A stretch of DNA of 64,000 nucleotides from Phenylobacterium haematophilum (GTDB lineage: Bacteria; Pseudomonadota; Alphaproteobacteria; Caulobacterales; Caulobacteraceae), in assembly GCF_014196295.1 (NCBI RefSeq), contig NZ_JACIDK010000007.1, positions 62,001 through 126,000 of the forward strand. The letters are read 5' to 3'. The position numbers and the translations under genes were made by a program. Shown here piece after piece: positions 1 to 7,757 of this stretch. The notes beneath the pieces were generated by a model. The model did no database searches, was not told the origin of the DNA, and worked only from the letters and a program-made list of their open reading frames with translations. Numbering within the stretch: position 1 is the stretch's first letter; each line of letters begins with the position of its first letter.

Positions 1-51
1 CGGCCGCTCGGCTGGAAATGGCCGCGCCGCTGGCTGGCCCTAGCCGAATAG
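1..51 (+). CDS. C-terminal end of an upstream gene (partial)
   Basis: An open frame enters from the window edge in frame 1 and stops at the TAG at 49-51. The last residues read RPLGWKWPRRWLALAE, an aromatic and basic tail. Too little is present to assign a family. The 80 bases between it and the next gene would hold that gene's promoter. It could also be chance open frame, so confidence is low. Confidence 0.35.
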   Translation, partial: RPLGWKWPRRWLALAE

Positions 52-131
52 GCCGGTCGCGACGTCAGCGTCGCTTTGCGCGCGCGCCTTGGCGGGCCAT
101 ATAGCGGAACGTACCTGAGCGGGATGACCGG

Positions 132-2264
132 ATGATGCGCCTTCTTGCGAAGCTCCTGGCGGCTTTCACCCTCGTCTGGGCGCTTCCTGCGGTCGCCCAG
201 CCGGTGGACACCGGCCATCTGGTCGCTGAACTGGTGGCCCGCGACCAGTCGATCGCGCCGGGCGCGACGACCTACGTCGCCTTGCGCCAGAAGATCGACA
301 AGGGCTGGCACACATACTGGCGCAATTCCGGCGACAGCGGCGAGGCGACCCGCATCGCCTGGTCCCTGCCCAGCGGCTGGACCGCCGGCGAGATCGTCTG
401 GCCGGCGCCGACGCGCCAGCCGACCGGGCCGCTGATGAACTACGGCTACAAGGACGAGGTGCTGCTGCCGGTGCCGATCACCGCGCCGGCGACCGCCAAG
501 CCGGGCGAGACGGTCACCCTCAAGGCCCAGGCCACGTTCCTCGTCTGCGAAGAGATCTGCGTTCCTGAGGACGCCGAGCTGACCCTGTCGCTGCCCGTCG
601 CCGAAGGCCTGGCCGAGCCGAACCCGGAGTGGAGCGGACTGATCGCCAAGACGCTCGCTAATGCGCCGGCCCCCGCCGGCCTCAACGCCGTCTTCGCCAA
701 GCAGGGGCCGATGCTGGCCCTGGCGATCACCGGTGAAGCGTTGAAGGGCGCGGATCTTTCGGACGCCTACTTCTTCCCGTTCGACTCCACGGCCATCGAC
801 CACGCCAAGCCGCAGGGGATCGAGCGCGGCCCTGACGGACTGACCCTGACCCTGACGCCGGGCTACGCCTTCCAGCAGCCGCAGACCCCGACCGCCATGG
901 CCGGGGTGCTGACCGTGGGCGACAAATCCTACGAGGTCTCGGCCGCCGAGGGCGCGCTGCCGGCCGGCGCCTCGGGTCTCGGCCCGCCGGCCAAGGCGAG
1001 CGGCGGCGCATCGGGTTCGCTCGGCCTGCCGCTGGCCGCGGCTTTCGCCTTCCTGGGCGGGCTTATCCTCAACCTGATGCCCTGCGTCTTCCCCATCCTG
1101 GCGATGAAGGCCGCCTCGCTGGCCGGCCACGCGCACGAACGCAAAGCCGCCCAGGGCCAGGGCCTGGCTTTCCTGGTCGGCGTGCTGGCGACCTTCCTGG
1201 CCCTGGCGCTGGTGCTGATCGCCGTGCGCGCCGGCGGCGCCGCGGTCGGCTGGGGCTTCCAGTTGCAGTCGCCGCCGGTGGTGGCGGGGCTGGCCCTGCT
1301 GATGCTGGCCGTGGCCCTGAACCTCTCGGGCGTGTTCGAGGTCGGCTCGTCGCTGCAGGGCGTCGGCACAGGGCTGGCCGGCAAGCGCGGCCTGGCCGGC
1401 GCCTTCTTCACCGGAGCCCTCGCCGTCGTCGTCGCCGCCCCGTGTACGGCGCCGTTCATGGCCCCCGCGCTCGGCTGGGCGCTGACCCAGAGCGCGCCGG
1501 CCGCCCTGACCGTGTTCCTTGCGCTCGGCCTCGGCTTCGCCGCGCCATTCGCCCTGGCCGCCTTCACGCCTGGCCTGCTGGCCCGACTGCCCAAGCCCGG
1601 CCCGTGGATGGACGGCTTCAAGAAGCTGCTGGCCTTCCCGATGTACGGCGCGGCCGCCTGGCTGGTCTGGGTGCTGACCCTGCAGGCCGGCGACACCGCC
1701 CTGGCGCGGATCTTCATGGCTGCGATCGTGCTGGCGCTGGGCGCCTGGCTGCTCGGCGTGGCCCAGCGCCGCCATGCCAGCGGCGCCTCGGTGGTGGCGC
1801 CCGCGGCCGTCGGCGGGGTGTTGGCGCTGGCTGCGGCGCTGGCGGCCGTCTGGCCGAACTACGGCGAGCCCGGCGCCGCGGTCGCCTCGTCCGGCGGCGG
1901 CGGTAAGGCCGACGTTCCCTATGAAGCCTATTCGCCCGAGAAGCTCGCCGCCGCCCAGGCGGCCGGCAAGCCGGTGTTCGTCAACTTCACCGCCGCCTGG
2001 TGTGTGACCTGTCAGGTCAACGAGCGCGTCGCCCTGACCAGCCAAGCGGTCGCCGACGCCTTCAAGGACACCGGGGCAGTCTATCTCAAGGCGGACTGGA
2101 CGCGAAAAGATGCAGCAATCGAGGCTGAACTCGCCAAGCACGGGCGCGCCGGGGTTCCGCTCTACCTCGTGTATGGCGCCAAGGGCGGGGAGGGCGTTAT
2201 CCTGCCGCAGATCCTCACCGAAGGCCTCGTCGTCCGGGCTCTGAAGGACGCGCAAGGCCGCTGA
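132..2264 (+). CDS. DsbD/ScsB-like thiol:disulfide interchange protein
   Basis: Predicted inner-membrane protein that passes electrons from the cytoplasm to periplasmic thiol partners. A signal peptide at residues 1-22 is followed by a periplasmic DsbD-alpha-like domain with a CEEIC cysteine pair near residue 140. A multi-TM CcdA-like core follows, with the paired cysteines LMPCVFP (about 317) and AAPCTAPF (about 437). A C-terminal thioredoxin domain carries CVTC near residue 622. The length of 710 aa fits the ScsB/DsbD family, longer than E. coli DsbD. The start is the first of two adjacent ATGs. A secreted redoxin follows 17 bp downstream and is the likely partner. The family call is firm; the specific substrate is not known. 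Confidence 0.88.
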   Translation: MMRLLAKLLAAFTLVWALPAVAQPVDTGHLVAELVARDQSIAPGATTYVALRQKIDKGWHTYWRNSGDSGEATRIAWSLPSGWTAGEIVWPAPTRQPTGPLMNYGYKDEVLLPVPITAPATAKPGETVTLKAQATFLVCEEICVPEDAELTLSLPVAEGLAEPNPEWSGLIAKTLANAPAPAGLNAVFAKQGPMLALAITGEALKGADLSDAYFFPFDSTAIDHAKPQGIERGPDGLTLTLTPGYAFQQPQTPTAMAGVLTVGDKSYEVSAAEGALPAGASGLGPPAKASGGASGSLGLPLAAAFAFLGGLILNLMPCVFPILAMKAASLAGHAHERKAAQGQGLAFLVGVLATFLALALVLIAVRAGGAAVGWGFQLQSPPVVAGLALLMLAVALNLSGVFEVGSSLQGVGTGLAGKRGLAGAFFTGALAVVVAAPCTAPFMAPALGWALTQSAPAALTVFLALGLGFAAPFALAAFTPGLLARLPKPGPWMDGFKKLLAFPMYGAAAWLVWVLTLQAGDTALARIFMAAIVLALGAWLLGVAQRRHASGASVVAPAAVGGVLALAAALAAVWPNYGEPGAAVASSGGGGKADVPYEAYSPEKLAAAQAAGKPVFVNFTAAWCVTCQVNERVALTSQAVADAFKDTGAVYLKADWTRKDAAIEAELAKHGRAGVPLYLVYGAKGGEGVILPQILTEGLVVRALKDAQGR

Positions 2265-2281
2265 CCTGCAAGGAGGCGCCC

Positions 2282-2890
<609 letters not shown>

Positions 2891-2893
2891 GCG

Positions 2894-3331
2894 CTAAACC
2901 GGCGCCTGCGGCGGCGCGGTGATCACCTCGACATTGTCGTTGAGCAGATAGCCCATGTCGGCGATCGCCGTGTCGCGCTCGGTCGTGCTCTTGGCCTCTT
3001 CGAGCGCCTTGAGCTTCAGCGGCAGGTCCTCGGAAATGCCGCGCAGGATGCACTTCAGGTCGCCGTCCAGATTGCGCTCGGCCAGGCTGCGGTGCGCCTG
3101 CATGTCCAGCGCCGCCAGTTCGCCGACCTTCGTCTTGAACGCCTCGCCGATCGGCGCGTTGCTTCCCTTGAACGCCTCGACTTCGGCCTTCAGGGCGCCG
3201 GCCCGCTTCACGATGTCGGCGAACAGCGGCTCGGTCGCGATCACCGGCGGCGGCGTCGCGCCTGCGCCTGCGCCGGCCGGGGCGGCGGCGAGCCAGAGGG
3301 CCGAAAGCATGGCGGCGGCGCTGCAGGACAT
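2894..3331 (-). CDS. secreted hypothetical protein
   Basis: 145 aa with an N-terminal hydrophobic signal sequence (about residues 1-24) and a charged, mostly helical remainder containing one cysteine (LKCIL). I do not recognise the family. It is convergent with the redoxin gene, the two stop codons being only a few bases apart, and divergent from pgi. The alternative start at Met8 would shorten the signal peptide but keep it functional. The codon use matches its neighbours and the predicted secretion supports a real gene. Confidence 0.65.
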   Translation of the reverse strand: MSCSAAAMLSALWLAAAPAGAGAGATPPPVIATEPLFADIVKRAGALKAEVEAFKGSNAPIGEAFKTKVGELAALDMQAHRSLAERNLDGDLKCILRGISEDLPLKLKALEEAKSTTERDTAIADMGYLLNDNVEVITAPPQAPV

Positions 3332-3429
3332 CGGACGGGACCTTCCTCGAAACGGCCAAGACAGGCCGGGCGCCTTTTGCTAACGGCGATACGGTAAACG
3401 CCCCGCTACCGTCTAACGAAGGGTACCGC

Positions 3430-5046
3430 ATGACCGATCTCGCCGCCGCCTGGACCACGCTGGAAACCGCCGCCCAGGACGCCCGCGAGCGTCGCATCGC
3501 CGACCTGTTCAAAGCCGAGCCCGACCGCCTGGACAAACTCAGCGTCGAGGCGCCGCAACTGCTGCTCGATCTCTCCAAGCAGCCCTGGTCTCGGGCGGAG
3601 GCGCAGGCCGCGCTGGCTCTCGCCCGCGCTGGCGGGATCGAGGCGGCCCGCGACCGCCAGTTCGCCGGCCAGGCCGTGAATCCCTCCGAGGACCGCGCGG
3701 CCCTGCACATGGCCCTGCGGGCCGCCAAGGGCGCGGACTTCCAGGCCAAGGGCGAGCCGGTCTCGGCCGAGGTCGACGCCACCCGTGAGGCGATGGCCGC
3801 GATCGCTCGCGCGGTCCGCTCGGGCGAAAAGCGCGGCGCGACCGGCCAGCCCTTTAGCGCCATCGTCCACATCGGCATCGGCGGCTCGGACTTCGGCCCG
3901 CGCCTAGTCTGGGAAGCGCTGCGCCCGCTTTCGCCCCAGATCGAGCTGCGCTTCGCCGCCAACGTCGATCCGGCCGACATGGCCTTGGCGCTCGCCGGCC
4001 TCGACCCGGCCCGCACCCTGGTGGTCGTGGTCTCCAAGACCTTCACCACCCAGGAGACCATCGCCAACGCCACGGTCGCCCGCGCCTGGCTGCGCGCCGC
4101 GCTCGGTCAGGCCGGCGACGCGCACCTGCTCGCCGTCTCCGCCGCGCCCTCCGCGGCCCAGGCCTTCGGCGTCCCGGCCGACCAGATCTTCGGTTTCCGC
4201 GACTGGGTCGGCGGCCGTTACTCGGTGTGGTCGGCGGTCGGGCTGTCCTGCGTGATCGCGCTCGGTCCCGAGGCGTTCGAGGAACTGCTGGCCGGCGCGC
4301 GGGCCATGGACGACCACTTCCGCACCGCGCCGCTGGCCGCCAACGCCCCGGTGCTGCTGGCGCTCGCCCACATCTTCAACCGCAATGGCCTTGGCCGTCC
4401 GATCCGCGCGGTCGTGCCCTACGCCCAGCGCCTGCGGCTGCTGCCGAACTTCCTCCAGCAGCTGGAGATGGAGTCCAACGGCAAGCAGGCTGGGGTCGAC
4501 GGCAGGCCGGTCCCCCGCGGCACCGCCGCGGCGGTGTTCGGCGACGCCGGCACCAACGTCCAGCACGCCTTTTTCCAGCTGATGCACCAGGGGACCGACA
4601 TCATCCCGCTGGACATCATCGCCGTCGCCCAGGCGAGCGAGGGCGAGCCCTCCAACCAGACCAAGCTGCTCGCCAACGCCATCGCGCAGGCCGAAGCCTT
4701 GATGGTCGGCAAGCCCGAGAGCGAGGTCCGCGCCGAACTGACCGCCCAGGGCATGGCCCCGGCCGCCATCGATGTGCTGGCCCCGCAGAAGACCTTCCAC
4801 GGGAACCGGCCGTCCAGCTTCATCTTGCTCGACCGGCTGACGCCCCAGGCGCTCGGCGCGTTGATCGCGCTCTACGAACACAAGACCTTCGTCGAGGGCG
4901 TGCTCTGGGAGATCAACAGCTTCGACCAATGGGGGGTGGAGCTGGGCAAGACGCTGGCGACCCGGATCCTCGGCGAACTGGAAGGCGGCGCGCGCGGCGT
5001 GCATGATCCGTCCACCGAGCGGCTGGTGAGCCGCCTCAAGGGCTAA
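3430..5046 (+). CDS. pgi: glucose-6-phosphate isomerase
   Basis: Interconverts glucose-6-phosphate and fructose-6-phosphate in the cytoplasm. At 538 aa it has the family's usual length. Landmarks in order are GIGGSDFGPRL (about 150), VSKTFTTQET (about 200), the GGRYSVWSAVGLS signature (about 260), the catalytic-glutamate segment QQLEMESNGK (about 345), GTNVQHAFFQLMHQGTD (about 375) and a C-terminal active-site stretch SFDQWGVELGK. The gene follows a 98-bp divergent intergenic region and precedes an SDR gene by 26 bp. Confidence 0.97.
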   Translation: MTDLAAAWTTLETAAQDARERRIADLFKAEPDRLDKLSVEAPQLLLDLSKQPWSRAEAQAALALARAGGIEAARDRQFAGQAVNPSEDRAALHMALRAAKGADFQAKGEPVSAEVDATREAMAAIARAVRSGEKRGATGQPFSAIVHIGIGGSDFGPRLVWEALRPLSPQIELRFAANVDPADMALALAGLDPARTLVVVVSKTFTTQETIANATVARAWLRAALGQAGDAHLLAVSAAPSAAQAFGVPADQIFGFRDWVGGRYSVWSAVGLSCVIALGPEAFEELLAGARAMDDHFRTAPLAANAPVLLALAHIFNRNGLGRPIRAVVPYAQRLRLLPNFLQQLEMESNGKQAGVDGRPVPRGTAAAVFGDAGTNVQHAFFQLMHQGTDIIPLDIIAVAQASEGEPSNQTKLLANAIAQAEALMVGKPESEVRAELTAQGMAPAAIDVLAPQKTFHGNRPSSFILLDRLTPQALGALIALYEHKTFVEGVLWEINSFDQWGVELGKTLATRILGELEGGARGVHDPSTERLVSRLKG

Positions 5047-5072
5047 AACAACAACACAAGGGGGAGGCCCGA

Positions 5073-5927
5073 ATGCGCGACCTGAGCGGGAAGACGGCGT
5101 TCATCACCGGCGGGGCCAGCGGCCTGGGCCTAGCCATGGCGCACGCCTTCGGCGGCGCGGGCATGAACGTCATGCTGGCCGACATCGAGGAGGCGCCGCT
5201 GAAGGCGGCCGTCGCCGATCTTGAAGCCCGCCAGGTCCGCACCTCCAGCGTGCTCTGCGACGTCGGCGATCGGGCCGCCGTGGCCGCCGCCGCCCAGGCG
5301 ACGATCGACGCCTTCGGTAAGGTGCATGTGGTCTGCAACAACGCCGGCGTCGGCGTCGGCGGTCCGATCGGCGAGGTGAAGCCCGCCGACTGGGACTGGA
5401 TCGTCGCGATCAACCTGATGGGCGTGGTGTACGGCATGGAGGCGTTCCTGCCGCACGTCCGGGCGCACGGCGAAGGCGGCTGCTTCGTCAACACCGCCTC
5501 GATGGCCGGGATGATCTCGGTGCCGGGTATGGAGCCCTACACCGCCACCAAGTACGCCGTGGTCGGCATGTCCGAGGGCTGGGCCGGCCAACTGGCGCCC
5601 GAGAACATCAATGTCGCCGTGCTCTGCCCCGGCTTTGTGAAGACCAGGATCAACCAGTCGGGCCGCACCCGCCAGACGCAGTACGGCGGGCCTGTCCCGA
5701 ACAACCCGGTGGTCGGCCAGTCCAACGTCGACAACGGCATCGACCCGGAGTTCGTCGGTCGCCGGGTTCTCGAGGCTGTCCAGAACGACGAGCGCTACAT
5801 CTTCACCCATCCGGATATGCGCGGCCTGGTGCAGGGGCGTTTCGCGCGGATCATGGCCGGCTTCGACGCCGCCGACGCCAGTCCGGCGCTCGACGGCCTG
5901 GAGTACGTCACCCCCACGCTCGGCTAG
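5073..5927 (+). CDS. short-chain dehydrogenase/reductase (SDR)
   Basis: 284 aa NAD(P)-dependent oxidoreductase with the classical SDR pattern: cofactor motif TGGASGLG (residues 10-17), NNAGVG (about 90), the catalytic serine in NTASMAGM (about 143), and YTATKYAVVG (about 156) with the YxxxK pair. The C-terminal part carries a longer loop with several asparagines. A strong GGGGGAGG ribosome site lies upstream. It may be read through from pgi, 26 bp away, but there is no pathway link. The substrate cannot be assigned. Confidence 0.88.
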   Translation: MRDLSGKTAFITGGASGLGLAMAHAFGGAGMNVMLADIEEAPLKAAVADLEARQVRTSSVLCDVGDRAAVAAAAQATIDAFGKVHVVCNNAGVGVGGPIGEVKPADWDWIVAINLMGVVYGMEAFLPHVRAHGEGGCFVNTASMAGMISVPGMEPYTATKYAVVGMSEGWAGQLAPENINVAVLCPGFVKTRINQSGRTRQTQYGGPVPNNPVVGQSNVDNGIDPEFVGRRVLEAVQNDERYIFTHPDMRGLVQGRFARIMAGFDAADASPALDGLEYVTPTLG

Positions 5928-5973
5928 TCGGATCGAGAGCGCCTTTCAGAGGCCCCCGATTCACCTCTTGCAT

Positions 5974-6005
5974 TTAACCCATCGGTTAATTAACTTGTCG
6001 GTTAA
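5974..6005. promoter_or_regulatory. tandem ArsR-type operators
   Basis: Two 16-bp inverted repeats of the form TTAAC(C/T)-N4-GGTTAA lie directly side by side at 5974-5989 (perfect arms) and 5990-6005 (one mismatch). The second ends exactly where the ArsR start codon begins. This AT-rich palindromic pair stands out in the high-GC context and is a natural autoregulatory operator. No Shine-Dalgarno sequence fits between it and the ATG. Confidence 0.75.
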
Positions 6006-6362
6006 ATGAAGACAGCATCCGACCCGCTCAGCACCACCTTCCAGGCACTGGCCGACCCGACCCGGCGCGCGATCCTGGCGCGCCTCGCGCTGGGCGAGGC
6101 GTCCGTCTCCGATCTCGCCGAGCCGTTCGCAATCAGCCTGCCGGCCGTCTCCCGTCATCTGAAGGTGCTGGAACAGGCCGGCCTCGTCTCACGGACGCGC
6201 GAAGCCCAATGGCGGCCCTGCCAGTTGAATGCGGGACCGCTCAAGGACGCCGCCGGCTGGATCGACCATTACCGGCGGTTCTGGGACGCCAGCTTCGAGC
6301 GGATGGACGTGTACCTCGCCGAGCTCCAGGCCAAGGAGGCACAGGACAATGACCGCGACTGA
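6006..6362 (+). CDS. ArsR-family winged-helix transcriptional regulator
   Basis: 118 aa. The wHTH begins at FQALADPTRRAILARL (residues 12-27), and the recognition region is AISLPAVSRHLKVLEQAGLVSRTRE. No CxC metal site is visible, so it belongs to the non-metal ArsR subgroup that is commonly paired with SRPBCC proteins. The C-terminal helix WIDHYRRFWDASFERMDVYL is typical of that subgroup. The ATG abuts the operator and no later start would keep the DNA-binding domain, so the mRNA is probably leaderless. It overlaps the next gene by 14 bp. Confidence 0.9.
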   Translation: MKTASDPLSTTFQALADPTRRAILARLALGEASVSDLAEPFAISLPAVSRHLKVLEQAGLVSRTREAQWRPCQLNAGPLKDAAGWIDHYRRFWDASFERMDVYLAELQAKEAQDNDRD

Positions 6363-6819
6363 CGCCACGGTCCTTCAGGACGACGAACTGCTGATCGAGC
6401 GCATCTTCGACGCGCCGCCGGACCTGGTCTTCAAGGTCTGGACCACTCCCGAACACCTGATGCGCTGGTGGGGCCCCAAGGACTTCACCACGGTCGCGTT
6501 TGACCAGGATTTCCGGGTTGGCGGCGGCTATCGGGCCGGCATCCGCGAGGCGTCGGGGGCCGAGCACTGGATGGCTGGGACCTATAGCGAGATCGTCGAC
6601 GGGGAGAAGATCGTCATGAGCTTCCGCTGGGAAGACGGCGCCTTCGACGTCGACAACACCATCACGGTCACGTTCGCCCGATTGGCCGGCGGACGTACCC
6701 TGTTCCGCTTCCACCAGGCGCCCTTCGCCACGGTCGAAGCCCGCGATTCCCACACCGGCGGCTGGACGTCCCTGGTCGACAAGCTTGTCGCCTATCTCGC
6801 TACGGAGGATGCACGATGA
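6349..6819 (+). CDS. SRPBCC / AHSA1-domain protein
   Basis: About 156 aa, starting at the ATG preceded by AAGGAGG rather than at an earlier in-frame codon inside arsR. The START/Bet v1-like fold is indicated by RIFDAPPDLVFKVWTTPEHLMRWWGPK at the N-terminus (split here only in description) and by the terminal helix HTGGWTSLVDKLVAYL. AHSA1-like proteins bind small hydrophobic ligands. The ArsR-SRPBCC pairing is a common two-gene arrangement. The ligand is not predictable. Confidence 0.88.
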   Translation: MTATDATVLQDDELLIERIFDAPPDLVFKVWTTPEHLMRWWGPKDFTTVAFDQDFRVGGGYRAGIREASGAEHWMAGTYSEIVDGEKIVMSFRWEDGAFDVDNTITVTFARLAGGRTLFRFHQAPFATVEARDSHTGGWTSLVDKLVAYLATEDAR

Positions 6820-7466
6820 TCGAAGTTTCCGCCTTCAAGTGGGTTCCGCCCTTCGCCCGCGGCCTGGTCCGCGACCTGCGCGTCCGCTGGGCGCTGGAGG
6901 AGGCCGGCGTGCCTTATCGCGTTCGATTGATCGACTTTGACGACCGGGAGACCGCCGCCTATCGCGCGCTGCAACCGTTCGGCCAGGTCCCCGCCTATCA
7001 CGACGGCGAGTTGTCGATGTTCGAGAGCGGGGCGATCGTGTTGCACATCGCCGCCGGCGCGCCGGCTCTGATGCCCACCGATGCAGGCGGCCAAGCCCGG
7101 GCGACCACGTGGCTGTTCGCCGCCCTCAACTCGATCGAGCCGCCGATCCAGAACCTGGCCGAGCTCGACCTTTTCAACGCCGATCAGGAGTGGGCGCGCC
7201 TGCGGCGGCCAGGTCTCGTCGCCTTCGTCGAGCAGCGGCTGGGCGAACTGGCATCTAACCTCGGCGATAAGGACTATCTGGAGGCGGACGGCTTCACCGC
7301 CGGCGACCTGATGATGGTCACGGTGCTGCGCAACCTGCGCCACACGGACCTGATGGCGAAGTTTCCCAACCTGGCCGCCTACCAGGCCCGGTGCGAGGCG
7401 CGGCCGGCCTTCCAGGCGGCGCTGGCCGCCCAGCTGGGCGACTTCGTCGAGCTCGAACCGGCCTGA
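6816..7466 (+). CDS. glutathione S-transferase family protein
   Basis: 216 aa. The N-terminal thioredoxin-like domain shows EEAGVPYRVRLIDFDDRE and the cis-proline/glutathione-binding segment FGQVPAYHDGELSMFESGAIVLHIA. An all-helical GST C-domain follows. It overlaps the SRPBCC stop by 4 bp (ATGA), so it is translationally coupled and forms the third cistron of the ArsR operon. A detoxification or stress role is plausible from context; the electrophilic substrate is unknown. Confidence 0.88.
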   Translation: MIEVSAFKWVPPFARGLVRDLRVRWALEEAGVPYRVRLIDFDDRETAAYRALQPFGQVPAYHDGELSMFESGAIVLHIAAGAPALMPTDAGGQARATTWLFAALNSIEPPIQNLAELDLFNADQEWARLRRPGLVAFVEQRLGELASNLGDKDYLEADGFTAGDLMMVTVLRNLRHTDLMAKFPNLAAYQARCEARPAFQAALAAQLGDFVELEPA

Positions 7467-7516
7467 GTCGTCCGGACTCGCCATCTTCACACTTTGCGTC
7501 TAAGACCCGCGTCGCA

Positions 7517-7594
7517 ATGATCCGGGTTTCGCACCATCACGGCCATCACCATCCGACCGCGCACGCGGGATCGGCCTGGGATCGCATGGCCTAA
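7517..7594 (+). CDS. histidine-rich leader peptide of the hisS-hisZ-hisG operon
   Basis: A 25-codon ORF reads MIRVSHHHGHHHPTAHAGSA followed by WDRMA. Seven of its 25 codons are histidine, six of them within seven consecutive codons. It lies 163 bp upstream of three histidine-related genes. The start is the only ATG before the histidine run. The composition and position match the amino-acid-sensing leader peptides of attenuated biosynthetic operons. It is short and would normally be missed in annotation. Confidence 0.85.
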   Translation: MIRVSHHHGHHHPTAHAGSAWDRMA

Positions 7595-7693
7595 AGCGAC
7601 CCCCGCCCGAGCCTCCCGCACCAGCGGATGGGGCTTAAGGGCATCCCGGCTCCATCCGTCGAACATCTCCTTCCCAAGGACCCGACGAATGGA
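7549..7693 (+). promoter_or_regulatory. predicted translational attenuator of the his operon
   Basis: Four mutually exclusive segments can be read. Segment 1 is CCATCCG inside the His codons (7549-7555). Segment 2 is CGGATGGGGC (7625-7634). Segment 3 is GCTCCATCCGTCG (7649-7661). Segment 4 is CGACGAATGGA (7683-7693). Segment 2 pairs with 1 (7 bp) or with 3 (10 bp plus an inner GGG/CCC). Segment 3 pairs with 4 over 11 positions with one mismatch, reinforced by an inner TCCTT/AAGGA stem (7668-7680). The 3:4 hairpin sequesters the AAGGA and ATG of the next short ORF. No U-run follows, which favours translational over transcriptional control. This is a manual fold. Confidence 0.68.
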
Positions 7694-7748
7694 CATCTCC
7701 GCTTCCCAAACCCAGCCGCGCCTTGCCGCGCGCGCTGCGACCCGCTAG
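7689..7748 (+). CDS. short ORF coupling the attenuator to hisS
   Basis: A 19-codon ORF begins MDISASQTQP and stops at TAG 7746-7748, 9 bp before the hisS ATG and in the same reading frame as hisS. Its AAGGA ribosome site (7676-7680) and ATG are both inside the predicted 3:4 hairpin, while hisS itself has only a weak ribosome site. It may be a coupling cistron. It could instead be a vestigial N-terminal extension of hisS cut off by the in-frame stop. Confidence 0.5.
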   Translation: MDISASQTQPRLAARAATR

Positions 7749-7757
7749 GCGAGCGCC

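Noticed and set aside
5974-6005. CtrA binding sites (TTAA-N7-TTAA) at the ArsR promoter
   Set aside because: The spacing between TTAA pairs is 8, not 7, and the full 16-bp palindromes are better explained as ArsR operators.
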